Shown: positions 1 through 6,990 of the stretch, one piece after another
How positions within the stretch are numbered: position 1 is the first letter of the stretch
Layout: each line of letters starts with the position of its first letter
From: Helicobacter sp.
GTDB lineage: Bacteria > Campylobacterota > Campylobacteria > Campylobacterales > Helicobacteraceae
Length of the DNA stretch: 13,719 nt
Direction of reading: 5' to 3'
Assembly: GCF_014799995.1 (NCBI RefSeq)
Contig: NZ_JAAVGY010000020.1
Coordinates: 1 to 13,719 of the forward strand
Made by a program: the position numbers and the translations under genes
Notes under the pieces: model-generated
Seen by the model: only the letters and a program-made list of their open reading frames with translations
Databases searched by the model: none
Told to the model about the DNA's origin: nothing

Positions 1-64
1 AAGCAATCCATAATCTAGCAAAAATAAAATCTATAAAGGCGAGATTCTTTTATTATAGATTGCG
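1..64. repeat. Dispersed palindromic repeat element, cut by the window edge
   Basis: The first bases (GCAATCCATAATC) are the inner half of the repeat end seen intact at 6817-6849. The body, centred on AAAGGCGAGATTCTTT at 36-51, closely matches 6866-6884, and the copy closes with ATTATAGATTGC at 53-64. The outer half of the left end lies off the window, and the right end lacks its CTCGCAATGAC half. No protein is supported here. Confidence 0.8.
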
Positions 65-92
65 TTGTTAAATTAAAAGTATGCTGAATTGT

Positions 93-128
93 GGATTGCC
101 ACGACTTCTTACGAAGTCTCGCAATGAC
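93..128. repeat. Palindromic repeat unit, stem GACTTC/GAAGTC
   Basis: The conserved flanks GGATTGCCAC and TCGCAATGAC enclose a perfect 6-bp stem (GACTTC/GAAGTC) with a TTAC loop. An outer ATTGC/GCAAT stem is separated from it by an asymmetric CAC/TC internal loop. The same architecture recurs at 157-197, 6951-6990, 10871-10914, 13557-13592 and 13653-13695 with different inner stems. Confidence 0.85.
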
Positions 129-156
129 TGAAATGGGGGAATTATAAGTATGCAGT

Positions 157-197
157 ATTATAGATTGCCACGAATCGCAAGCGATTCTCGCAATGAC
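157..197. repeat. Palindromic repeat unit, stem GAATCGC/GCGATTC
   Basis: This is a full right-type end: ATTATAGATTGCCAC, a 7-bp perfect inner stem around a central AA, then TCGCAATGAC. The inner stem is the same as that of the inverted copy at 13557-13592, so these two units are the closest pair among the hairpins in the window. Confidence 0.87.
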
Positions 198-211
198 GCA
201 AGAGGCAGCAT

Positions 212-246
212 AAGATTGCCACGCCGAAAATAAAGCTCGCAAGGAC
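212..246. repeat. Degenerate palindromic repeat unit
   Basis: AGATTGCCACG and CTCGCAAGGAC flanks are present, but the inner segment no longer pairs beyond about 2 bp and the outer right arm has changed from CAATGAC to CAAGGAC. It appears to be a decayed member of the family. A further scrap (GGAATCTCGCAAGG, 256-269) lies just before the end of the next gene. Confidence 0.6.
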
Positions 247-278
247 AAGTTAGCGGAATCTCGCAAGGGCGCGGTGGA

Positions 279-716
279 TTACCACCAAGGGTGGTGGTAT
301 CCTCTGTTATGGCAATCACGATAACCCTTGTGTCCCGCTTTGCTGCCACCTTTGTAATGTCCATAGCCCATTAATCCGCTTTCTCTTGCCTCTTTTTCAC
401 CCATAGAATCCAAACGTTTTTGCGTCTCTAGGTAAATTGCGTCTTTGTATTCTAAATATTCCTTATGTGTCATCTTGTCATACATACTTTGGCGAGATTC
501 TCTTAATTTATCACGAAACACCCTTGCGTCTTTGACTTTCATTTCTTGTATGCGTTTATGAATCTCCATTCTATAATCAGGGTAGTCTTTGGGGGCGATT
601 TTCCCCGCGGAGAGTTTCAAGAGTTCCTCATTGCTTGCCTTAGAATAATCCGCTGCGAATGCACCAGAGATGAGAGCTCCAACGAGCGCGAAAGATACGA
701 TAGTTTTTGTTTTCAT
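279..716 (-). CDS. Small secreted DUF1104-type protein with Gly/His-rich tail
   Basis: Function unknown. The 145-residue product starts with a Sec signal peptide (MKTKTIVSFALVGALISGAFA; likely cleavage after A21), so the mature protein should be periplasmic or exported. The mature part is charged and probably helical, with two similar segments: about 43-65 (KDYPDYR...KRI..M..KDAR) and about 85-111 (KEYLEYK...KRL..M..KEAR), suggesting internal duplication. The tail from about residue 115 is rich in Gly and Tyr, with five His, one Cys and a terminal PWW. This could bind a metal, which is inference. The overall plan matches my recollection of the Helicobacter DUF1104 family; a Spy/ZraP-like periplasmic protein is an alternative. 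The start is supported by AAGGA 7 nt upstream. It lies 72 nt downstream of rpoN on the same strand with its own promoter-like sequence. Confidence 0.85.
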   Translation of the reverse strand: MKTKTIVSFALVGALISGAFAADYSKASNEELLKLSAGKIAPKDYPDYRMEIHKRIQEMKVKDARVFRDKLRESRQSMYDKMTHKEYLEYKDAIYLETQKRLDSMGEKEARESGLMGYGHYKGGSKAGHKGYRDCHNRGYHHPWW

Positions 717-744
717 TTTTGTTCCTTTGTTTTAAGATAACGAA

Positions 745-750
745 AGTATA
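745..750 (-). promoter_or_regulatory. Putative -10 box of the DUF1104-type gene
   Basis: On the minus strand this reads TATACT, a 5/6 match to the housekeeping -10, and would start transcription near 738, leaving a leader of about 20 nt that contains the AAGGA ribosome site. No good -35 is seen; the corresponding space is occupied by the phased repeats at 757-776. Confidence 0.45.
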
Positions 751-756
751 GTTTAT

Positions 757-798
757 CAATATGAAGCCAATATGAAACGAAAATAAAGCTAATGTGAA
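757..798. promoter_or_regulatory. 11-bp phased direct repeats, possible response-regulator site
   Basis: CAATATGAA occurs at 757-765 and again at 768-776, exactly 11 bp apart, and a variant TAATGTGAA lies at 790-798, a further 22 bp away and so still in phase. The third copy overlaps the rpoN stop codon. Direct half-sites with 10-11-bp spacing just upstream of a -10 are typical of OmpR-family regulators. Which regulator would bind is unknown. Confidence 0.4.
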
Positions 799-2117
799 GG
801 CGCAGAAATTTTATAGAGTTTTTTACGCTCACTTGAGCTTGCAATATTGAGTTGAGCCCGATATTTCGTAATCGTGCGGCGTACCATTTTGATATTGAAT
901 TTCTCCTCAATGAGTTCTAGGATTCTGTTATCGCTTAGAGGTTTTTGCTTGTTTTCGTTTTTGATTAAATCAGAAACAAAGTCCTTAATCGTCGTATTGG
1001 CAGTGTCTTCATCAATCGCAGTGGCGAAGAAGTTTTTGAGCGGAAAGATTCCGCGTGAGCATTCTAAAAACTTGTTAGAAATTGCACGTGAGATTGTGCT
1101 AGGTGCGTGTCCAAATTCTTCGGCTAAATCTTTAAGCTTCATTGGTTTAATCTCGCCACCCTTAAAAAATTCGTATTGGTATTCTACAATCATTAATCCG
1201 ATTTTATAGAGCGTAGCCTTGCGCATTTCAAGTGCATCTACGAGGTCGCGTGCCTCTTTGATTTTGGTTTTGATAAATTCCTCTTTGGATTTGAGTTTGT
1301 TTTCTTTGTCTTGTGTTTGGATTTCAATGCTTGGGTAATATTTTTCATTAATTTGCACTTGGATATTGTTTTTTTCCTCAATTACCAAAATATCGGGAAT
1401 GATTGCGGCTTCTTTTTGAAAAAAATCAAGTGCAGGTGGGTTTTTGAAACTTTGAATCACTTTCATTGCTTTTTCATAGAGCGGAGCACCTTTGTGCTTT
1501 GCGTGGTTTGCCAAGTCTTGCAAAATTTCTTGGCATAACGCATAGACTTCACTTGAAACATCTAAATTATCTAATTGGAAGTAGAAAGATTCTATCAAAT
1601 CCAATGCTGCGATTCCGGGCGGGTCAAGATAAGCGAAACGTTTGCGCACTTTTTCAACTTCCGTTGCATTAATGGATTGGTTGAGAGCTTTGCTACAAGA
1701 TTGTGCGATTTGCTCGCAATCTCCCTCAAAGTAGCCCTCTTCGTTGAGATTTTCAATAATTTGCTTGGCGATTTCTTGGGAACTTGCAGTAGGAAATAAT
1801 GGTGGCACAATCTGTCCATTGAGCACCACTTCTAGCGATTCCTCTTGGACGCAAAATTGTTCTATCGCGTCTCCCTCTAAGCTAGAGCCTTTTGCTCCTC
1901 TTGAGATTTCCTTTTGACGCTTTTTTTGGACAGAGCTTTGAGAGCTGAAGTCTTGTGCAATGTTTGATTTGATATTAAAATAGGGATTTTCTTTGCTAAA
2001 TTCCCCCAGAGTTTCCTCTAAATCACTCATTCCGCTTTGGAGAATCGGAAGCCAACTCTTAAGGGTGGAAGAGAGCTTTGCCTTGAGTGCGGTTTGGGTT
2101 TGGGTTCGTAGTTTCAT
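789..2117 (-). CDS. rpoN: RNA polymerase sigma-54 factor
   Basis: Alternative sigma factor that directs RNA polymerase to -24/-12 promoters and needs an AAA+ activator. In Helicobacter it serves the middle/late flagellar genes with FlgR. Of its 442 residues, the N-terminal about 50 form a short activator-interacting region with fewer Gln than in enterobacteria. An acidic linker and the core-binding domain follow (about 90-280). The helix-turn-helix is at about 326-350 (LKDLAEEFGHAPSTISRAI) and the RpoN box at 412-421 (VRRTITKYRA, for the usual ARRTVxKYRE). Its ATG overlaps the lptB stop as ATGA, implying translational coupling, and it is the last gene of dnaX-tsaE-lptB-rpoN. Oddity: codons 64-66 form an in-frame A AAA AAG heptamer (1920-1926) in a seven-A run. 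Confidence 0.96.
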   Translation of the reverse strand: MKLRTQTQTALKAKLSSTLKSWLPILQSGMSDLEETLGEFSKENPYFNIKSNIAQDFSSQSSVQKKRQKEISRGAKGSSLEGDAIEQFCVQEESLEVVLNGQIVPPLFPTASSQEIAKQIIENLNEEGYFEGDCEQIAQSCSKALNQSINATEVEKVRKRFAYLDPPGIAALDLIESFYFQLDNLDVSSEVYALCQEILQDLANHAKHKGAPLYEKAMKVIQSFKNPPALDFFQKEAAIIPDILVIEEKNNIQVQINEKYYPSIEIQTQDKENKLKSKEEFIKTKIKEARDLVDALEMRKATLYKIGLMIVEYQYEFFKGGEIKPMKLKDLAEEFGHAPSTISRAISNKFLECSRGIFPLKNFFATAIDEDTANTTIKDFVSDLIKNENKQKPLSDNRILELIEEKFNIKMVRRTITKYRAQLNIASSSERKKLYKISAPSH

Positions 2118-2836
2118 ATTTTGAAATTCTCGCCTAAATAGTGTTTGCGGACGAGTTCATTTTCATAAATTTCATTAGAATTTCCACTTGCAAGCAATGT
2201 GCCTTTATTGATAACATAGGCTCGATGGCATACTCCAAGAGTTTCGCGCACATTATGGTCAGTGATGAGAACCCCAATCTCAAGCGCAACGAGTTTTTTA
2301 ATAATGTTTTGAATGTCTAGCACCGCAATAGGATCAACGCCCGCAAAGGGTTCATCTAAAAGGATAAATTTCGGTTTTTTGACTAAAGCACGTGCAATCT
2401 CTACCCGCCTTCTTTCCCCGCCACTTAAATTGACTCCTTTGCGATTCCGAATCGGCTCAATGCTAAATTCCTCCAAAAGCTCTTCTATGCGTTTGATTCT
2501 CTCGTTTTCGTCTTCTAGGCATATTTCTGCGGCAATCATTAGATTTTCTTCTACGCTTAAATCCTTAAAAACACTTGATTCTTGCGGCAAATAACCGATT
2601 CCAAGCTGCGCGCGCTTATGCAGGCTTAATTTTGTAATGTCTTGATTGTCAAAACAGACTTTTCCGCTATTTGCTTCCAAAAGTCCGCAGATGATATAAA
2701 ATGTCGTTGTCTTGCCCGCACCATTTGGTCCTAGAAGCCCTACGACTTCGCCGCTTTGCACGCATAAAGAAACTTCACGAATGATTGGAGTTTTTTTAAT
2801 GGATTTCGTCAGATGTGTTGCTTCTAATGTGTGCAT
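2114..2836 (-). CDS. lptB: LPS export ABC transporter ATP-binding protein
   Basis: Cytoplasmic ATPase of the LptB2FG complex that extracts lipopolysaccharide from the inner membrane and feeds the LptC/A/DE bridge. The 240-residue protein is the usual LptB length. It has Walker A GPNGAGKTT (36-44), Q-loop Q85, ABC signature LSGGE (137-141), Walker B ILLDEP with D161/E162, and switch histidine H194 in ITDHNVRET. The strong LptB-like stretches EPFAGVDPIAV and ITDHNVRETL favour LptB over amino-acid importers of the LivF/LivG type. The start has AAGGA 6 nt upstream; the gene overlaps tsaE by 13 nt and rpoN by 4 nt. LptFG partners are not in the window. Confidence 0.95.
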   Translation of the reverse strand: MHTLEATHLTKSIKKTPIIREVSLCVQSGEVVGLLGPNGAGKTTTFYIICGLLEANSGKVCFDNQDITKLSLHKRAQLGIGYLPQESSVFKDLSVEENLMIAAEICLEDENERIKRIEELLEEFSIEPIRNRKGVNLSGGERRRVEIARALVKKPKFILLDEPFAGVDPIAVLDIQNIIKKLVALEIGVLITDHNVRETLGVCHRAYVINKGTLLASGNSNEIYENELVRKHYLGENFKI

Positions 2837-3243
2837 AATGGTCCTTGAATGCTGTATTTTCTCTTATCTGATTCGGTGCGAATTACAATATGCCAAAATG
2901 GCAAGCCAATTTGTCGTAGAATTTTAGCCAAATTTTCATCACCCCATTCAATAAAATGCCAACCTTCTTTTTCAATTTCCTCTAAGAATCCTAGCGCAAA
3001 GAGTTCGTTTAAGTCTTTGTTATAAATATCATAATGATAAATTTGATTTCCATAACTTAGCGCGGTTAAAAAAGTCGGGGAAGTTACTTCTGCTTCACTT
3101 CCTAATGCGCTTACAAATGCCTTGACTAGAGCAGTTTTACCACTTGCGAGATTCCCGCTTAGCAAATAAATGCCACGATGATTTTTGATGTCTAAGGCTT
3201 GGCAGAGTTTTGGGAGTTCGTTTTCTTTTAAAATCCATTCCAT
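2824..3243 (-). CDS. tsaE: tRNA t6A biosynthesis ATPase TsaE (YjeE family)
   Basis: P-loop ATPase that works with TsaB and TsaD to make threonylcarbamoyladenosine at position 37 of ANN-reading tRNAs, in the cytoplasm. At 139 residues it has family length. It shows Walker A GNLASGKT (30-37), the SPTF switch motif at 55-58, the YDIY segment with the likely catalytic Asp at 72, and the EWGDE motif (E99/W100). The glycine-rich loop reads LASGKT rather than the common LGAGKT, but the key Lys and Thr are present. It begins 10 nt after dnaX with only a weak ribosome site (AGAAAG), so coupled translation is likely. It overlaps lptB by 13 nt. Confidence 0.93.
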   Translation of the reverse strand: MEWILKENELPKLCQALDIKNHRGIYLLSGNLASGKTALVKAFVSALGSEAEVTSPTFLTALSYGNQIYHYDIYNKDLNELFALGFLEEIEKEGWHFIEWGDENLAKILRQIGLPFWHIVIRTESDKRKYSIQGPLCTH

Positions 3244-3253
3244 ACTAAACTTT

Positions 3254-4930
3254 CTAAATTGTATTGGGTGTAGATTTTGGGCGCACTTTGATTTGTTTAA
3301 TCTCTAGCAATTCCTTAGCGTTTTGTAATAAAGGCAATGCTAAGGCTGCATCAACTTCTGCTTGTATGCTGTCTTGAGACTCTATCATTGCGGGTTCTTT
3401 TGTGGCAAGTTCTTTTGTGGGTTCTTCTAGGTTAGGGGTGGATTGCTGCGGAGTGGAAAGGGGAGTTTGGCTTGGATTGCTGATAGATTTAATCTGTGTT
3501 TGGACGCCAAAAACTTCTAAAACAAGATTCTTGATAATAGAATAGCTATTTTTAAGTCTTTCGCGGTTTGCTCCACTTGCGAGACTTTCCCAAGTGAGCG
3601 TATGATTGACAAAAGAAATGAAACGAATGTCTTTGGCAAAGATTTCTCCCAATTCATAATTGCGTTCATAAATTTTTTGATTCAATAGAGCAAACATTGC
3701 GAGGTTTTGTTCCTCATTTAGCTCATTTGGCGGGGTGATTTGGGCTTGTGTTGGTAAGGTTTTTTGGGATTGATTTAAAGGTATTGTAGTTTGTGGAGAA
3801 TCCATAATGGAATCTTTGGGAGATTCTGCGGGGCTTTGAATCTTGGGTAGATTTTCAAACAAGCCTTTCTCTAAATTTTCAATTGCAGCGTCTATTTGCT
3901 CAACCTTTAAAGCCTCTAGCATTTTAAAGACGCTAAGCGTCAAAACAAATTCATCTTCAGAGCCTAAGAATAACAATTCTTTCGCCTGCACAAGAATCCT
4001 AAAAAATCTATCCACAAGTAGGGCGTTATAGCGAGAATCCTCGCCCCTTAAGAGCTTTTCTTTTAAGAAAATACTCATTTCATCTAAAAGCATTTCCCCC
4101 TCGTATTCAAAAAACGCCTCAATCTCACGCAATAAAAGCTCTCTATCTTGTTTGAAAATACACTCAAAGAGCGCGTTGAGGCTTTGGGGATTAATCAATC
4201 CTAGCATATTTGCGCAAGATTCCGCCGTGATATTGTAATTAGAATAAATAATCACTTGGTCTAGGAGGGTTAAGGTATCGCGCAAAGAGCCAGAACCGCT
4301 ACGAATGAGCATATTTAAAGCCTCTTCTTGATAGGTGATTTGCTCTTTTTGTAAGATATTTTTTAAATGCTCCAAAATGCTTTTATCAGAAATGCGCTTG
4401 AAGCGAAAATGTTGCGTTCGGCTTAAAATAGTCGCGGGTAGTTTTAATGGGTCTGTCGTGGCTAAAATAAATTTGACATATTCTGGCGGTTCTTCAAGCG
4501 TTTTTAAGAGTGCGTTAAAAGCTTCTTTGGTGAGCATATGCACTTCGTCTATGATAAAGATTTTGAAACGTCCCATATTGGGGTGGTATTTTGTCTGCTC
4601 AATCAAATCGCGAATGTCATCAATTTTGCGCGAAGAAGCACCATCTAATTCTATAATGTCAATGTGTCGCATTTTGTGAGGATTGGCTGCAACGCAGTTG
4701 GCGCAGACTCCACAAGGTTTTGCGCAAGGACCATTCTCGCATTGCAAAGCCCTTGCAAAGATTCTAGCACTAGAAGTTTTGCCGCTTCCGCGCAAGCCTG
4801 AAAACAAATAAGCGTGGGAAAGTCGTTTGCTGCTTAATGCCAAAGACAGAGTGCGACTGACTGCCTCTTGTCCAATCAGTTCATCAAAGTCCATTGGGCG
4901 ATATTTCAGTGCTAACGCTTGTTGTTCCAT
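3254..4930 (-). CDS. dnaX: DNA polymerase III subunit tau (clamp loader)
   Basis: AAA+ subunit of the clamp loader that loads the beta sliding clamp and organises the replisome. In the 558-residue protein, residues 1-370 hold the AAA+ core and collar: Walker A GLRGSGKT (45-52), zinc-binding cysteines C64, C73, C76 and C79 plus an extra C69, Walker B IIDE (D128/E129), sensor 1 ATTD (157-160) and arginine-finger segment SRTQHF (170-175). Next come a Pro/Gln/Ser-rich linker (about 368-410), a small folded region, a second low-complexity stretch with a TKELA/TKEPA duplication, and a short C-terminal tail. The start is supported by AGGAA upstream. No A AAA AAG signal for a shorter gamma form was seen at a suitable place. 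First gene of the four-gene operon. Confidence 0.96.
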   Translation of the reverse strand: MEQQALALKYRPMDFDELIGQEAVSRTLSLALSSKRLSHAYLFSGLRGSGKTSSARIFARALQCENGPCAKPCGVCANCVAANPHKMRHIDIIELDGASSRKIDDIRDLIEQTKYHPNMGRFKIFIIDEVHMLTKEAFNALLKTLEEPPEYVKFILATTDPLKLPATILSRTQHFRFKRISDKSILEHLKNILQKEQITYQEEALNMLIRSGSGSLRDTLTLLDQVIIYSNYNITAESCANMLGLINPQSLNALFECIFKQDRELLLREIEAFFEYEGEMLLDEMSIFLKEKLLRGEDSRYNALLVDRFFRILVQAKELLFLGSEDEFVLTLSVFKMLEALKVEQIDAAIENLEKGLFENLPKIQSPAESPKDSIMDSPQTTIPLNQSQKTLPTQAQITPPNELNEEQNLAMFALLNQKIYERNYELGEIFAKDIRFISFVNHTLTWESLASGANRERLKNSYSIIKNLVLEVFGVQTQIKSISNPSQTPLSTPQQSTPNLEEPTKELATKEPAMIESQDSIQAEVDAALALPLLQNAKELLEIKQIKVRPKSTPNTI

Positions 4931-4955
4931 TTGTTTTCCTAATTTAAAAATTCAA

Positions 4956-4961
4956 ATTCTA
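4956..4961 (-). promoter_or_regulatory. Putative -10 box of the dnaX-tsaE-lptB-rpoN operon
   Basis: The minus strand reads TAGAAT preceded by GGTG, about 25 nt before the dnaX start codon, so the leader would be very short. It lies in the 156-nt divergent intergenic region (4931-5086). The assignment rests on position and a 5/6 match only. Confidence 0.35.
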
Positions 4962-5036
4962 CACCAAGCAAGCCTAAAAATTTGTTAATCAAATTTAATT
5001 TTGCAAATGTAAAGTTTGCTTAAAACTCTATATTAA

Positions 5037-5045
5037 TGCTAAAAT
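5037..5045 (+). promoter_or_regulatory. Putative extended -10 promoter of the methyltransferase-like gene
   Basis: TGC followed by TAAAAT forms an extended -10 (5/6 match), about 42 nt upstream of the ATG at 5087. A small GCAAA/TTTGC inverted repeat (5003-5007 and 5015-5019) sits about 20 nt further upstream, near the -35 position. Whether it is an operator is unknown. Confidence 0.35.
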
Positions 5046-5086
5046 TATGTTTATTTCGCGCAAGTTGAATGTGGAGTTAAGGCACA

Positions 5087-6766
5087 ATGAAAGAATTATT
5101 GCAAATTTTTCAATATATTCAAAAATACCACGAAGACAATCTTGATGTGTTGTGTTTGACATTAGAATTTCTCTTGGTAGGACAGAATCAAGACTTAAGG
5201 GCAGAGATATTGGATTGCAAAGAGCGTGAGATTCCACAGAGTTTTTATGCTTATTTGCAAGCGCACCATCTAATGCCCAAGATAGAAATCAATCCCAAAA
5301 TGAATTACAAAAAAGTCCTTAAAGCAACCCAGAATCTTAAAATTAGCGCGCAAGCATTAGAGGATTTTATCCAAACTATCACCTTGCAAAAAACGATTTT
5401 GAAGCTTTATGATTATGCAACACCTGCGGAAATTAACGCGCTTGTGTGTGGGTTGCTCAATTTGCAAAAAAGCGAGAGTATCTATAATCCTTGTTGTGGG
5501 GTTGGTTCTTGGCTATTAAGCTTAAGTGCGCACTATCAGGATTGTCGGTTTTTTGGCGTAGATATTCACCCTAAACTTATTGGAATCGCAAAAATGCTTG
5601 CAATGCTCTTGGGCTTTAAGGATTGTCATTTAGAAGTTGCCGATATTTTCAAAGAATCCGCGATTCAAAAGGATTCTAAGAGTGTTCAGAAATTTGATAA
5701 AGTATTCTGTCATCCGCCCTTGCTCTCTCATCTTAATCTCAAAGCCCCTAAAGATTCTCCTCTTGCTCCTTATACTAAAACCGCTCCAGAGATTCCATTT
5801 TTGGATTTCGCGCTTACGTGTTTTGAGAAAAGAGCGATTTTTATCATTCGTTCTGTCTTGCTAAATAAGCCCATAGGGGAACGATTGCGTCATTATCTTA
5901 TGCAATCAAAATTAATCGAAGCTATCCTTGAGTTACCAACAAACATTTTTCCTCATCAAATGGGAGAGTTTTGTATCCTTGTGCTTTCTCCTCAAAATAG
6001 GCGTGTGTTTTTTGTCAATGCGCAAGAATTTTATTTAAAAGAGGGCAAATATAATAAACTCATTAATTTAGAGGAAATATTGGATTTGTTTGCCTCCAAG
6101 CAAAACACCAAGATTTCTTGTCTTTTGGATTATCAAGATTTGGATTTTGAGAATCTCAAACCATCGCATTATACGCAGTCTCAAAACACAGAATCCCAAG
6201 ACACAAAAGTGCTTTTGGGTCAGCTTTTGGAAAAATGCTATCGTGGAATGAGGGTAGAGGCAAAGCAGGATAAGGATTTAATCGGCTGTTATGATTTGGG
6301 GATTAAGGATTTTGAAGCCTATGGAATGAGCAATGTCTTTAATGATTATGTATTAAAGCCGAATCTAGCGCGTTTGTATGAGCTTAGAGTGCAGCCTTAT
6401 GATGTTTTATTGTCTATGCGTGGAGTAACTCCAAAGGTTGCGATTATAGGCAAGTGTGCAGCCCAAAAGATTGTGCTGCCTAATGCCGGGATTTTGGTGC
6501 TTAGAGCCAAAAGTTCTATGGTCGCTAAGGCATTGTATTTTCATTTTCTCTCTTCTTATGGTTATTTGGCACTAAGTCAAATTTATCAAAACAATAATGA
6601 GCGAATCGGAGAAAAGGAAATCAAAGAAATGCCACTACCTAGAGACTTTTTAGATTCTTATGCTTTGGAAAATTATAATGAGTGTTTCTATGAGCTTTGC
6701 GCGCGAGGCGAGCAGATTAAAGTCCAAAAACAAGGAATCGCAAAGCTCTTAGGCTATGAAATGTGA
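5087..6766 (+). CDS. Orphan HsdM/HsdS-like fusion protein, N6-adenine methylase fold with degenerate catalytic motif
   Basis: The 559 residues combine a type I-style methyltransferase and part of a specificity subunit. Residues 1-100 are helical, as at the N-terminus of HsdM. Motif I is NPCCGVGS (134-141; usual form DPxCGxGG). An acidic residue follows the next strand (GVDI, D159). The HsdM core continues through LPTNIFPHQMGEFCILVLSP (283-302) and the R-VFFVNA segment. Motif IV, normally NPPF/Y, is HPPL (209-212), losing both the Asn that contacts the target amine and the stacking aromatic. Residues about 375-530 resemble one half of HsdS: YDVLLSMRG (437-445), LPNAGILVLR (464-473) and a closing KEIKEMPLP. 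No nuclease motif, hsdR or separate hsdS is adjacent. It may be an inactive or modified methylase acting as a DNA-binding protein. Start supported by AAGG. Domain calls are strong; function is open. Confidence 0.85.
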   Translation: MKELLQIFQYIQKYHEDNLDVLCLTLEFLLVGQNQDLRAEILDCKEREIPQSFYAYLQAHHLMPKIEINPKMNYKKVLKATQNLKISAQALEDFIQTITLQKTILKLYDYATPAEINALVCGLLNLQKSESIYNPCCGVGSWLLSLSAHYQDCRFFGVDIHPKLIGIAKMLAMLLGFKDCHLEVADIFKESAIQKDSKSVQKFDKVFCHPPLLSHLNLKAPKDSPLAPYTKTAPEIPFLDFALTCFEKRAIFIIRSVLLNKPIGERLRHYLMQSKLIEAILELPTNIFPHQMGEFCILVLSPQNRRVFFVNAQEFYLKEGKYNKLINLEEILDLFASKQNTKISCLLDYQDLDFENLKPSHYTQSQNTESQDTKVLLGQLLEKCYRGMRVEAKQDKDLIGCYDLGIKDFEAYGMSNVFNDYVLKPNLARLYELRVQPYDVLLSMRGVTPKVAIIGKCAAQKIVLPNAGILVLRAKSSMVAKALYFHFLSSYGYLALSQIYQNNNERIGEKEIKEMPLPRDFLDSYALENYNECFYELCARGEQIKVQKQGIAKLLGYEM

Positions 6767-6785
6767 GGGGTTATTCTTCTATTTC

Positions 6786-6816
6786 GTCCTTGTGGGGTGC
6801 AACGAAGTGATTTTTT
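6786..6816. repeat. Degenerate palindromic repeat end
   Basis: It starts GTCCTTGTGG and continues GGTGCAACGAAGTGATT, matching the end at 10927-10964 (GTCATTGCGAGG, then AGTGCAACGACGAAGCAAT) with several changes. It begins 19 nt after the stop of the methyltransferase-like gene and abuts the intact end at 6817. Confidence 0.6.
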
Positions 6817-6926
6817 GTCATTGCGAGCGAAGCGAAGCAATCCATAATCAAGCAAAGATAGAATCTATAAAGGCGAGATTCTTTCGTTTAGGTTGCCACA
6901 GACTTTTGCAAAGGCTTTGCAATGAC
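6817..6926. repeat. Dispersed palindromic repeat element, about 110 bp
   Basis: The left end is GTCATTGCGAGC, two GCGAA-type steps, then GCAATCCATAATC (6817-6849). The body carries AAAGGCGAGATTCTTT (6869-6884). The right end 6891-6926 is GGTTGCCAC ... GCAATGAC, with a decayed inner stem but an alternative near-perfect hairpin, TTGCAAAG-G-CTTTGCAA (6907-6923). It lies between the convergent ends of the methyltransferase-like gene and polA. Confidence 0.82.
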
Positions 6927-6950
6927 ATAGTGGGACGCAGCTTGTGCAGG

Positions 6951-6990
6951 ATTATAGATTGCCACGCAAGTTAAAAACTTGCTCGCAATG
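6951..6990. repeat. Palindromic repeat unit at the polA 3' end, stem GCAAGTT/AACTTGC
   Basis: ATTATAGATTGCCAC is followed by a perfect 7-bp stem with an AAA loop, then TCGCAATG. It lies only 6 nt beyond the polA stop codon, so polA transcripts would carry this hairpin. No T-run follows in the polA direction, so it is not a standard intrinsic terminator, though it could stabilise the 3' end. Confidence 0.83.

Noticed and set aside
1..278. Possible CRISPR array from repeated units
   Set aside because: Units differ in length and inner sequence, spacing is irregular, orientation varies elsewhere, and no cas gene is present.
15..364. Two minus-strand open frames over the left repeat cluster
   Set aside because: One is composed of repeat translations (SWQSIILH-type); the other overlaps the well-supported secreted protein in another frame.
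4358..4364. A AAA AAT slippery heptamer in dnaX (codons 189-191)
   Set aside because: A shift here would end the protein inside the AAA+ core, far too early for a gamma-like product, and the heptamer is weaker than A AAA AAG.
5028..5237. Minus-strand open frame over the start of the methyltransferase-like gene
   Set aside because: It lies mostly antisense to the well-supported gene at 5087 and has no recognisable features.
6756..6974. Open frame reading CHCERSEAIHN and ending DCHAS
   Set aside because: It is translated from the dispersed repeat itself; such peptides recur wherever the repeat occurs and are not real proteins.
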